Assembly (NCBI GenBank): GCA_002294405.1
Contig: DBFP01000036.1
Coordinates: 1 to 23,572, forward strand
DNA length: 23,572 nucleotides
Origin: Anaerolineales bacterium UBA877
Lineage (GTDB): Bacteria; Chloroflexota; Anaerolineae; Anaerolineales; Villigracilaceae
Direction: 5' to 3'
The notes beneath the pieces were generated by a model. It saw only the letters and a program-made list of their open reading frames with translations, did no database searches and was not told where the DNA came from. The first letter of the stretch is position 1; every line of letters starts with the position of its first letter. Of the stretch, positions 16,126 to 23,531 are shown piece after piece. A program made the translations under genes and the position numbers.

Positions 16126-17130
16126 ATGAATCCCCAATTCATTATTGCCGGGCATCTGCATCGTGACTACCTGCTGCCCGAGATTGGCCTTCCATGCATA
16201 GATGTTCCTGGAGGCAACCTGTTATATGCTGCTTCCGGGCTGGGTGTCTGGGAAACCAGCATTGGTTTGCTGTCCCGCGTCGGTGAAGATTATCCCCGCG
16301 CATGGCTGCAATCCTTTGAAAAACTCGGTTGGGACACGGATGGCATCCACATTTCAGCCGAAGCCATGGACCTGCGGCATTTCCAGGTCATTCTGGAAGA
16401 CCAAACGGTTCATAATAGTAATCCAATGGCTCATTTTTCGCGTCGCGGTTTGCCCTTCCCCAGGTCCCTCCTTGGCTATCAACCACCCATGGAAACCGTG
16501 GATGGTTTGAAGACTTCCCACCCCGCTTCGCCCCGCCCGGGCGACATCCCGCCTGATTACCTCAACGCCCGGGCAGTCCACCTGTGCCCGTTGGAATATT
16601 CGACCGTATGTCGGCTGACTTCAAGCTTTCGAGATGCCTGCGTGACCACCCTGACCCTGGATCCTTCGGCTGGTTTTATGAACAGCAAGAACCTCAAAGA
16701 TTTACGCATCCTCCTTGGAGGATTGACTGCCTTTTTACCTTCCGAGGAAGATTTGCGGGCTGCATTCTGGGGTTTGACCGACGACCTTTGGCAGATGGCT
16801 GAAAACTTGGGGGAATTTGGCGCTGAGTTTATCGTTATTAAACGCGGCGCACATGGTCAACTGCTCTATGATTCTATCTCCAAAAAAAGGTGGGAAATCC
16901 CGGCCTATCCGGCTCGCTTGATAAATATGACCGGTGCGGGAGATTCATTCTGCGGGGGTTTCCTGGCTGGGTATCAGCAGACCTTCGATCCCTTGCGTGG
17001 TGTGTTATACGGAAGCGTGTCTGCATCCCTGGCAATTGAGGGAACTGGTGCCTTCTATACCCTGGAAACTCTGCCCGGCCTGGCCCAGGCACGGCTTGAT
17101 TCCCTTGCCGGGATCGTAAGGATGATTTAA
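16126..17130 (+). CDS. PfkB-family carbohydrate/nucleoside kinase
   Basis: A 334-residue ribokinase-family kinase that transfers phosphate from ATP to a sugar, nucleoside or related alcohol. The N-terminal G-G-N-L-L-Y-A-A-S-G-L-G is the substrate-side di-glycine motif. N-M-T-G-A-G-D-S-F-C-G-G (267-278) is the family's second signature, containing the anion hole and catalytic base Asp273. The segment at residues ~108-145 (G-Y-Q-P-P-M-E-T and following) is longer and more proline-rich than in ribokinases and may shape a different lid. The substrate cannot be assigned. It follows the histidine kinase by six bases and precedes the peptidase by four, so translation is probably coupled; only weak Shine-Dalgarno-like sequence (GAGAAAA) is seen. 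Confidence 0.85.
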   Translation: MNPQFIIAGHLHRDYLLPEIGLPCIDVPGGNLLYAASGLGVWETSIGLLSRVGEDYPRAWLQSFEKLGWDTDGIHISAEAMDLRHFQVILEDQTVHNSNPMAHFSRRGLPFPRSLLGYQPPMETVDGLKTSHPASPRPGDIPPDYLNARAVHLCPLEYSTVCRLTSSFRDACVTTLTLDPSAGFMNSKNLKDLRILLGGLTAFLPSEEDLRAAFWGLTDDLWQMAENLGEFGAEFIVIKRGAHGQLLYDSISKKRWEIPAYPARLINMTGAGDSFCGGFLAGYQQTFDPLRGVLYGSVSASLAIEGTGAFYTLETLPGLAQARLDSLAGIVRMI

Positions 17131-17134
17131 GTTT

Positions 17135-18274
17135 ATGAGCAACTTAACTTCCCGTATCCTCAACCTGGCGATCGACATCCAAAAAATTCCCGCTCCCACA
17201 TTTTATGAAGCTGACCGGGCAAAATTCGTTCGACAGCGTTTTATTGATGAGGGCCTTTCAGATGTGGAGATGGATGACTCCGGTAATGTTTATGCCCGGT
17301 TGCCGGGATCCTTGCTCGGCAATGCCATTGTCATCTGTGCCCACCTGGACACTGTTTTCCCATCGAGTGTTGATCTGCATGTTAAGCGCGAGGAGGGGCG
17401 CATCTCAGCCCCCGGCATTGGGGATAACTCCCTCGGGGTGGCGGGGTTGTTTGGTCTGGTTTGGGGGTTGAGCGAACGCAAGGTTGCCCTGCCCGGTGAC
17501 TTATGGCTGGTGGCAAATGTATGCGAGGAGGGGTTGGGAAATTTGCGCGGCATTCAGGCAGTCGTTAAGCATTTCGGGTCCAATCCCACTCCCCCAAAAA
17601 CCGGTTCGGCACCACTGGCATATATTGTTCTTGAAGGAATGCCACTTGGACATATCTATCATCGTGGACTGGGTGTGCGTCGATACCGCGTGACCATCCA
17701 CACCCAAGGTGGGCACTCATGGATCGACTACGGTCAGCCCTCGGCGATCCATGAACTGACATCCCTCTCCACCCGGATCGCTGCGTTGAAACTGCCGGGT
17801 AAACCACGCACGACTCTCAACATTGGCGTCATTTCCGGGGGATCGTCGATTAACACGATAGCCGCAGAAGCCATGCTGGAACTGGATATTCGATCGGAGG
17901 GGCCAGGCGAACTGGAAACTGTGTCCGCGCAGGTTGAAAGGATTATCCAAACTGTCAACAAGCCGGGTGTAACAGCCGAAGTGGAAATCATCGGGCGCAG
18001 GCCCTTCGGTGAGCTTCCGGCGGAGCATCAGTTGGTGAAACTGGCCCAGGATTGCGTGCGTTCAGTCGGCATTGAACCTCGTTTGGACACCGGGTCCACC
18101 GATGCCAATTTTCCGCTCAGCCTCGGCATCCCTGCTATAACCCTCGGGCTTACAACAGGCGGGCGGGCGCATACGGTACACGAATTCATAAACACTGCTC
18201 CCCTGGAAAAGGGGATGGAGCAACTCCTTCAACTGGTCACCCGGGCTTGGGATTCATTGGGTGATCTTAAATAA
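17135..18274 (+). CDS. M20-family zinc peptidase (peptidase T/dipeptidase-like)
   Basis: A 379-residue cytoplasmic metallopeptidase. The two-metal site is visible: A-H70-L-D72-T, G-I-G-D97-N-S (bridging Asp), C-E131-E132-G (catalytic Glu plus metal ligand), V-L-E-G (later acidic ligand) and H-T-V-H-E-F near residue 352 (last His). The lid/dimerisation domain with H-T-Q-G-G-H-S sits in the middle, as in M20 enzymes. Members cleave di- or tripeptides or deacylate amino acids; G-D-N-S with a following L-G-V-A fits the tripeptidase/carboxypeptidase-like groups, but the substrate is open. It is the last gene of the kinase operon, starting four bases after the PfkB stop. Confidence 0.88.
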   Translation: MSNLTSRILNLAIDIQKIPAPTFYEADRAKFVRQRFIDEGLSDVEMDDSGNVYARLPGSLLGNAIVICAHLDTVFPSSVDLHVKREEGRISAPGIGDNSLGVAGLFGLVWGLSERKVALPGDLWLVANVCEEGLGNLRGIQAVVKHFGSNPTPPKTGSAPLAYIVLEGMPLGHIYHRGLGVRRYRVTIHTQGGHSWIDYGQPSAIHELTSLSTRIAALKLPGKPRTTLNIGVISGGSSINTIAAEAMLELDIRSEGPGELETVSAQVERIIQTVNKPGVTAEVEIIGRRPFGELPAEHQLVKLAQDCVRSVGIEPRLDTGSTDANFPLSLGIPAITLGLTTGGRAHTVHEFINTAPLEKGMEQLLQLVTRAWDSLGDLK

Positions 18275-18293
18275 AAAAATCCCCGGGTTGGGA
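18273..18293 (-). terminator. Weak terminator between convergent operons
   Basis: On the minus strand TCCC (18290-18293) can pair with GGGA (18280-18283), and TTTTTTTATTT follows. The stem is only four or five pairs, but the U7 tract and position just after the HD-GYP gene support a role. Confidence 0.4.
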
Positions 18294-18300
18294 GAAAATA

Positions 18301-20253
18301 TTATGAATCGGCTTCATCATCGCCCAGGGGAATTATTTTAAGGAACGCCTCCACGACCCTGGGGTCGTACATTTTCCCTGAATTTTCCGTTAATTCCGAG
18401 ATTATCTTGTCATGGGTATAAGGTTCTTTATACGGACGCTTATCATGCATGGCGGAATAAGAGTCAACTACACTGATGATCCGGGCGCCAAGAGGAATAT
18501 CTTCCCCCTTCTTCCCGTAGGGATACCCCAACCCATCATAACGTTCATGGCTGTTTTCAATCATTGGGGAAACGCCGGCCAATTTCTTAATTGGAGAAAT
18601 CAGCTCAGCCCCCAATTGTGGATGTGATCGGACAACCTTCCATTCTTCTTCTGTCAGCTTGGCTGGTTTCTGCAATATGGCATCCGGAATCCCAATTTTC
18701 CCTATGTCATGGAGCAAACCTCCCAGGTAAATTTCCCTCACTTCTTCCGGTGAACAACCCAACAGCCGGGCTGTTTTGGAAGCCCAGTTGGCAATCTGCT
18801 GGCTGTGAGTGTTGGTGTATGTATCGCGAATGTCGATTGCATTCGCCAGGGCGGTAACGGATTGAACAAACGATTCCCTGAGCTCATCATATAATCGGGC
18901 ATTTTCGATTGCCACCGCGGTTTGGTTGGCTAGGGTGGAAAAGACCAGGAGTTCATCTTGCGAATAAGGTTGGGAAGAAAGTTTTTTACCCAATGCCAGT
19001 ATTCCGATTAGTTCTTCCTTGGAATTTAGGGGCAGAAAAATTTCGGGATCGAACTTTTTCAGCTCCTCGTTCTCTTCCTTCCACATCGATTTAAATATGG
19101 GGACAAAGGATATATCGCGATTCAAAAGCGGTTGATTATGCTTCGACATCCAGATGATTATGGGGTGATCTGCCCGGAATCCTGAGGGGAAATGTTTCGT
19201 TTCCGCATCTTCGGCAATGACCCGAAAATCCCCCCTGTCAATTTTAACCAGGATTGCCGTATGTTCAATATGCAGTGTATTCCTGACCTCAGACAGTATT
19301 AAATGGGCTATTTTATCAATATCCAAAAGTGTCGCGATGGTACGGCTTAACCGCTGCAGCATCAGATCGGCATTGTATTTTTCCCGGTAGAAGATCCGGT
19401 CGATCCACGATTGGGCCAGGTTGCGAAGAGGGGAAAGCAAAATCGCACTTAATGTTCCAACCAGAACGGATACAAGAAAGACCGTTTTTCCAGATAACAA
19501 CTGGAATGCATTTAAAACCAGGGAAATGCTTAAAAAGTAGATGGCGCTAAATACCGCCGTGGTGAGCGAATACAATATTCCCAGACGAACAACGACCCGT
19601 ATGTCCAGCAATTGAAGACGGAGAATTGTATAGGCGATAAGTAAGGCAGTCAGGGTGTTCGCGGCGATATCGATGGGGTATTTCCCGAGGGGAGTGAAAT
19701 TGGTCATGGCCGCAAGCACCGTGATGGAAAACCCGATCGTCAGGTATCGAATGCGGTTGCGCTGTTGGGCATCAAAAGATCGGTTATACCCCTGGATCAG
19801 GTCACGCAGGCACACAAAGATCAATAAATATGCCGGGGCGGCCACCAGGGAAAAATAATTCCCCAGCTCGTATTGAAGGGATCCTCCTGAATCAAGGAAT
19901 GCAGATTTCACCATTACATTGGTAAAAAATATAAAATAGATTACCAGTATCCCGTATGCAATGGTGTAAGGCGCCCACTTGCGCCGCAAACCAAAAATGG
20001 ATTGAACAAAGAAGAACATCGCCAGCATCATCACCAGCGGTCCGGTGGTCATCACCCTGAACCAGGCCAATACATATCCAAAACCGGAAACCGTGAGGAA
20101 AGCACTTATGGACCAAACCGACATGGCCAATAAATAGAACGCAAAAATCCTCTTCAAACGGTTAAATGGCTTGGAAATGACCACCAACGTAAAAATAACC
20201 CCATAAAGAACCGTGGCAACTATAGTTATCAGCGTACTGATATTCCAATACAT
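18301..20253 (-). CDS. Membrane sensor with GAF and HD-GYP c-di-GMP phosphodiesterase domains
   Basis: A 650-residue protein. About nine hydrophobic helices (residues ~5-285) resemble the 7TM-type sensor region of some histidine kinases plus two further helices. A GAF domain follows at ~290-450, then an HD-GYP domain at ~460-640. The HD-GYP site is intact: T-H-S-Q-Q-I, H515-D-I-G-K-I-G-I-P, S-H-P, H569-E-R-Y-D-G-L-G-Y-P and I-P-L-G-A-R-I. These bind two or three metals and hydrolyse cyclic di-GMP to pGpG or GMP. No GGDEF or kinase domain is present. The ATG immediately follows the stop of the GH3 gene (TAAATG), a sign of coupled translation. The signal sensed is unknown; its operon partners could make it or respond to it. 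Confidence 0.9.
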   Translation of the reverse strand: MYWNISTLITIVATVLYGVIFTLVVISKPFNRLKRIFAFYLLAMSVWSISAFLTVSGFGYVLAWFRVMTTGPLVMMLAMFFFVQSIFGLRRKWAPYTIAYGILVIYFIFFTNVMVKSAFLDSGGSLQYELGNYFSLVAAPAYLLIFVCLRDLIQGYNRSFDAQQRNRIRYLTIGFSITVLAAMTNFTPLGKYPIDIAANTLTALLIAYTILRLQLLDIRVVVRLGILYSLTTAVFSAIYFLSISLVLNAFQLLSGKTVFLVSVLVGTLSAILLSPLRNLAQSWIDRIFYREKYNADLMLQRLSRTIATLLDIDKIAHLILSEVRNTLHIEHTAILVKIDRGDFRVIAEDAETKHFPSGFRADHPIIIWMSKHNQPLLNRDISFVPIFKSMWKEENEELKKFDPEIFLPLNSKEELIGILALGKKLSSQPYSQDELLVFSTLANQTAVAIENARLYDELRESFVQSVTALANAIDIRDTYTNTHSQQIANWASKTARLLGCSPEEVREIYLGGLLHDIGKIGIPDAILQKPAKLTEEEWKVVRSHPQLGAELISPIKKLAGVSPMIENSHERYDGLGYPYGKKGEDIPLGARIISVVDSYSAMHDKRPYKEPYTHDKIISELTENSGKMYDPRVVEAFLKIIPLGDDEADS

Positions 20254-21864
20254 TTAGTGATTCATTTCTTTCACAATGCCACCCAACTTCTTCAGAATTT
20301 CATCGGATGGTTTCATATGGTGGGGTCTATGGTGGGCAATATCGGCTCCTGACTCCTGCTTTGATTTCATATAGGCTGCGAAGGAACCGCCTGGCAGAAG
20401 GGTGACAGTGACTGGATCAATGTTCAGGATTTCCTTCATCCCATCGTAATCGGAATAGCGGGTGGAAAAGGATTGACGAATCATCTCCTGCACTTTTTCT
20501 TCAGGGATGCTCCCCGGTTGGGTCAATTCAATATATAGATGGAGAGTGGGGTATGCCCGGGTGGTTTCTTTTTGAGCAACCCAGTCCACGTACTCCAATC
20601 CGGTGGCCTCAATTGTCTTCCAGATGCCTCTTTCGGTCAGCCGGAGAATATTCCCCAGGTCAATCAGCTCGGCTGAACGGGAATAAAATCTCATTTGAGG
20701 AAGAACCGAGCCGATTTCCTCGTCTCCATTCGCAACCACTTCAAATAAATCACCCATGCGGTAGCGCACAAGGATTCCGCCGTTAAAATTGGATAACACC
20801 AATTCATAGATGCCTATATCCAACTCATCATATAGGAAAGTTTTTGGGTGGTATGCAGGGTCTTCCTTATTTCTCAAGTGTTCTTCAAGTGGGATGAACT
20901 CCAGGAAGGCGTTTGCAGGGAAGAACACCATGCCTTTGAGATTCCATGCCTGCATCGCCATGATCCCGGCTTCGGTGCACGCAAAGCCTTCAAGCGGTTT
21001 TTTTCCCCAGAAATGCTCGATCGTATCCTTGTATATTTCGGTATCCGTACCGCTGGTAATGATCCCTTTTAGGTGCCAAATATCCTTTGGTAAAATTCTT
21101 CTATTTTGGATCTTGGAGATCACGACAGCCTTCAGCAGGTGCCACAAGGTCGCCGGGTTTAGGAGCACCTTCGAGGGTGTGGAATCACTGGATTGCTGTT
21201 CAAACTGCTCCCCCATCCTTGCCAGGACCACCGATATTCCAAAAAAATAATCCAAACCCTCGGTCATGGCAAGTTTAAACCCCATTGCTATCCGTTCGCG
21301 AAATTCCATCTTCTCCCCATCATCGAGGTTGGGAAGGAATTTAACGTCCAGGTTCTTTTCAACGGATCGGGCGAGAAATCCGGATATATAGGGGGGAGGC
21401 GCCGTTGCCATTAAAAACTTTTCATTCCGTTCAAGCTTAACATCTCCCGGTTGGGAACAAGAGCTCATGATCATCCCGGCAATACCCGGATCGCTTAACT
21501 TATCGTACATGGCTTGCGTATAAGGCACCCATTTGGGCCCAAGCTCGGAACTGTGTCCGGAGGTACGAGCCCACATGAATGGTTTTTCCGGGAGCCCGTC
21601 TTCCTTCTTCTCCTTTAAAATCTCCGAATAATCATCCGAGGTGGTAAGGGGAGTCACCTGGCGGAATTCATCCACTGTGATCGGTGTTTTCCCACCCATA
21701 AGGGTTCTGCCTACCCTCGAAGAATCCAGGAGGGTTATCTGCTCAAGCATCAGCCTTTCCTGGATGCCTCTGAATTCATTCCGGCTCAGATTAAAAAAAC
21801 CGCAATGTTTGTTCCATAATTCATCTTTCCTGCCTTCTTCGATCAATTTGTATGAGTCATCCAT
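20254..21864 (-). CDS. GH3-family acyl-acid amido synthetase (ANL-like adenylating enzyme)
   Basis: A 536-residue protein of the GH3 family, whose plant members adenylate carboxylic-acid hormones and join them to amino acids. Visible elements are a P-loop-like T-S-G-H-S-S-E-L-G-P-K-W-V-P-Y-T (~102-117), G-F-A-C-T-E-A-G (adenylate-binding region) and Y-E-L-V-L-S-N-F-N-G-G-I-L-V-R-Y-R-M-G-D, the hallmark GH3 strand-turn. The C-terminal domain follows, with an L-P-G-G-S-F segment. Bacterial GH3 proteins are mostly uncharacterised, so the acid and the amine are unknown. The frame begins at 21873, but GGAG ends directly before that ATG; the ATG at 21864 is correctly spaced from it and was chosen. 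It overlaps the upstream methyltransferase by eight bases (ATGGATGA) and abuts the HD-GYP gene. Confidence 0.82.
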   Translation of the reverse strand: MDDSYKLIEEGRKDELWNKHCGFFNLSRNEFRGIQERLMLEQITLLDSSRVGRTLMGGKTPITVDEFRQVTPLTTSDDYSEILKEKKEDGLPEKPFMWARTSGHSSELGPKWVPYTQAMYDKLSDPGIAGMIMSSCSQPGDVKLERNEKFLMATAPPPYISGFLARSVEKNLDVKFLPNLDDGEKMEFRERIAMGFKLAMTEGLDYFFGISVVLARMGEQFEQQSSDSTPSKVLLNPATLWHLLKAVVISKIQNRRILPKDIWHLKGIITSGTDTEIYKDTIEHFWGKKPLEGFACTEAGIMAMQAWNLKGMVFFPANAFLEFIPLEEHLRNKEDPAYHPKTFLYDELDIGIYELVLSNFNGGILVRYRMGDLFEVVANGDEEIGSVLPQMRFYSRSAELIDLGNILRLTERGIWKTIEATGLEYVDWVAQKETTRAYPTLHLYIELTQPGSIPEEKVQEMIRQSFSTRYSDYDGMKEILNIDPVTVTLLPGGSFAAYMKSKQESGADIAHHRPHHMKPSDEILKKLGGIVKEMNH

Positions 21865-22594
21865 GGTGCTCATCTCCTATTTTTTCCGCTTTTATCAGCA
21901 GGGGCGATGGTACCCAGAAATACCTGGATTTAAGTTTCTGAATCGCAATGTTCCGGAATCCGGAATTCATCAGGATCAGACTCCAATCTTCTTTGGAAAG
22001 AATATTTGCCACTGCGCTGGTTTCCGCCCATGCACGGGATTTATTCTCGAAAACAATGAAATATGCAAAAGCAATGATGCGCAGGAAAAATTTCACACCT
22101 GGAATTTTCCACAGACGTGAACCTCCCACATCGCCGATGGTGAGTTTTCCCCCACTTTGCAGAACGCGGTGGGATTCAAAGATAAGCTTTTCAACATTCA
22201 TGTGATGGGTTGCCAGGCCGCAGGTCACCTGCGTAAAGTTCGAACTGGCGTAAGGCATATCCATCGCCGAGGCACAAACAAGGTTTTGGATTTCACTACT
22301 GGCTTGTCCTTCCAAACGGCGCTTGGCATGCCTGAGCATGGACATGGTGATATCCAAACCATGTATCTGGTTTCGAGGATGCCCGGCTTTCTCAAGCAGG
22401 GATGGAATGACACCAGTCCCGGTGGCAACATCCAAAATAATATCTTGCGGTTGCACCGGTGTCGCTGCAAGCAATCGGTTTACGAATCCATGATAGCTCC
22501 ACCCCCAAAATCGGTTCAATTCCGAATCAACGACCTGCTCATACCGGGGTGCCAATTCGGAAAAGGCTTCAATGACATTCTCTTTGGCTTCCAT
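21857..22594 (-). CDS. Class I SAM-dependent methyltransferase (UbiE/Methyltransf_11-like)
   Basis: A 245-residue small-molecule methyltransferase. Motif I is I-L-D-V-A-T-G-T-G-V-I-P (~52-63). It is followed by G-L-D-I-T (acidic SAM-ribose contact), A-M-D-M-P-Y and the post-motif H-R-V-L-Q-S-G-G-K-L-T-I-G-D typical of the UbiE-like group. The N-terminus (F-S-E-L-A-P-R-Y-E) also fits that group. Methyl acceptors include quinones, fatty acids and natural products; nothing here fixes which. It is the first gene of the operon, with the GH3 gene overlapping its end by eight bases. No Shine-Dalgarno precedes the ATG (CCCAATATAAAAAATG), and no clear promoter was found in the ~260 bases upstream. Confidence 0.85.
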   Translation of the reverse strand: MEAKENVIEAFSELAPRYEQVVDSELNRFWGWSYHGFVNRLLAATPVQPQDIILDVATGTGVIPSLLEKAGHPRNQIHGLDITMSMLRHAKRRLEGQASSEIQNLVCASAMDMPYASSNFTQVTCGLATHHMNVEKLIFESHRVLQSGGKLTIGDVGGSRLWKIPGVKFFLRIIAFAYFIVFENKSRAWAETSAVANILSKEDWSLILMNSGFRNIAIQKLKSRYFWVPSPLLIKAEKIGDEHHG

Positions 22595-22785
22595 TTTTTA
22601 TATTGGGCAAATTCTCGGCTAGGAATTTATCCCCCAATGATACCGTGAATTCATAAAATATGATATAGCCCCCCAAAACGATGGCTTGATTGGTTATTTT
22701 TGGGTGTTTTACTCTTTAGCTGGAGAAAAGGTTTCCCCCATCCTCCAAATTGGCAAGGGATTGACCGGTATTTGAATTGATTGAT

Positions 22786-22818
22786 GACCGTCCTTTTCAA
22801 ATGTCGAAAAGAACGGTC
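22786..22818. repeat. Long imperfect hairpin downstream of the small membrane ORF
   Basis: GACCGTCCTTTT (22786-22797) faces AAAAGAACGGTC (22807-22818): eleven pairs with one C.A mismatch and a nine-base loop. It is about 40 bases beyond the stop of the 48-residue gene on the minus strand, but no U-tract follows on either strand. It could be a 3' mRNA stabiliser or part of an unannotated RNA. The neighbouring 22619-22785 shows nothing I recognise. Confidence 0.5.
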
Positions 22819-22858
22819 TCGTTGCTGTTCACAAATTGGTCCAAAAAACCGATTAGAG

Positions 22859-23005
22859 CTATTTGATTAAAAGGACAAGAGCGATTAGAACACCTAAAGT
22901 CCCAATGAGCAGGCTGACCTTTGGAAACAGGAGTTTTTCCAAAAAGCCCGTGTTCCTTTTAAGTTCGTTCACAAGTGAATTAATGGGATCATAAATTTCA
23001 GACAT
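22859..23005 (-). CDS. Small single-pass membrane protein (48 aa)
   Basis: A short gene easily missed by length cut-offs. The ATG at 23005 is preceded by AAAGGAG with seven bases of spacing, and the frame ends in TAG at 22859. The product has an acidic/amphipathic start (M-S-E-I-Y-D-P-I-N-S-L-V), a basic patch (N-E-L-K-R-N-T) and a clean C-terminal hydrophobic helix (V-S-L-L-I-G-T-L-G-V-L-I-A-L-V-L-L-I-K), so a tail-anchored membrane protein is likely. I do not recognise a family. A possible -10 (TATACT on the minus strand, 23031-23036) lies upstream, and several palindromes sit between it and the four-TM gene on the same strand. The strong Shine-Dalgarno and single helix make it credible; the function is unknown. 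Confidence 0.7.
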   Translation of the reverse strand: MSEIYDPINSLVNELKRNTGFLEKLLFPKVSLLIGTLGVLIALVLLIK

Positions 23006-23062
23006 GATGATTCTCCTTTCCTGGATTCACAGTATAAGGGAAAAGAGAATGCCCACCATATA

Positions 23063-23105
23063 CAGAATTGTTAGAACCAGAAATTCTGCATTTACAAATT
23101 TGTAA
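23063..23105. promoter_or_regulatory. Two palindromes upstream of the small membrane gene
   Basis: CAGAATT (23063-23069) and AATTCTG (23082-23088) form a 7-bp inverted repeat with a 12-base spacer. Next to it is the perfect 14-base palindrome TTACAAATTTGTAA (23092-23105). Both lie upstream of the small gene's possible -10, where dimeric regulators bind. The operator role is an inference. Confidence 0.4.
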
Positions 23106-23108
23106 GGC

Positions 23109-23145
23109 AAAAAAAGGAGGTGAAATTATCCCCCATATATGGGGG
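23109..23145 (-). terminator. Mutually exclusive hairpins with U7 tract after the four-TM gene
   Basis: Just after the TAA stop of the four-TM gene, the minus strand reads CCCCCATATATGGGGG, a perfect 16-base palindrome. It then continues through ATAATTTCA to CCTCC and TTTTTTT. The central GGGGG can pair with the preceding CCCCC (no terminator) or with CCTCC (one G.U pair), giving a stem directly before U7 (intrinsic terminator). Both pairings are visible; which one dominates is not known. Confidence 0.5.
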
Positions 23146-23147
23146 TG

Positions 23148-23531
23148 TTAGTGATCCCGACCCCCACCTGTAAAAATGGTAAAAATGAAGCCCAAGGAAA
23201 GGAATAGATCAGCCGCAAACAGCAACCACCCCATGCTGTTCATCGCGCCGGTCAGTAATCCATGAAAATCAATCACCACCAAAAGGCACAAAGTGGTCAG
23301 CATGCCGTATGATACCAGTTTGCGAACATCCGGGTATTCTATATCCCTGGCAAGCCAGGTTATTACAGCCAGCCCAAGGGCACATGCGCCGAATAGGCGG
23401 GTGTTCATTATCCCGGTAGGATTCGTTTCCCGACCGAGTATGCTTAAACTAAAACCGGGGGTAAGAATATAGAAAGAACCATTGATGAAAGAAAGGATGG
23501 CAGCGAGTGAAGTAACCGTTTTATATTTCAT
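23148..23531 (-). CDS. Four-TM integral membrane protein, uncharacterised
   Basis: A 127-residue hydrophobic protein with four predicted helices: residues ~5-25, ~45-62, ~72-92 and ~98-120. Between helices 1 and 2 is a short loop, F-S-L-S-I-L-G-R-E-T-N-P-T-G, then M-N-T-R-L-F-G-A-C-A-L-G-L-A, a pattern seen in small membrane proteins of unknown function. The C-terminus is G-G-G-R-D-H. The ATG at 23531 has AAGGGA about nine bases upstream. It is co-directional with the 48-residue membrane gene, separated by 142 bases that contain the hairpins and palindromes described separately. No function is proposed. Confidence 0.7.
   Translation of the reverse strand: MKYKTVTSLAAILSFINGSFYILTPGFSLSILGRETNPTGIMNTRLFGACALGLAVITWLARDIEYPDVRKLVSYGMLTTLCLLVVIDFHGLLTGAMNSMGWLLFAADLFLSLGFIFTIFTGGGRDH

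Noticed and set aside
23114..23123. Perfect plus-strand Shine-Dalgarno (AAGGAGGTGA)
   Set aside because: No start codon follows at working distance. The sequence is better explained as the CCTCC arm of the minus-strand hairpin.
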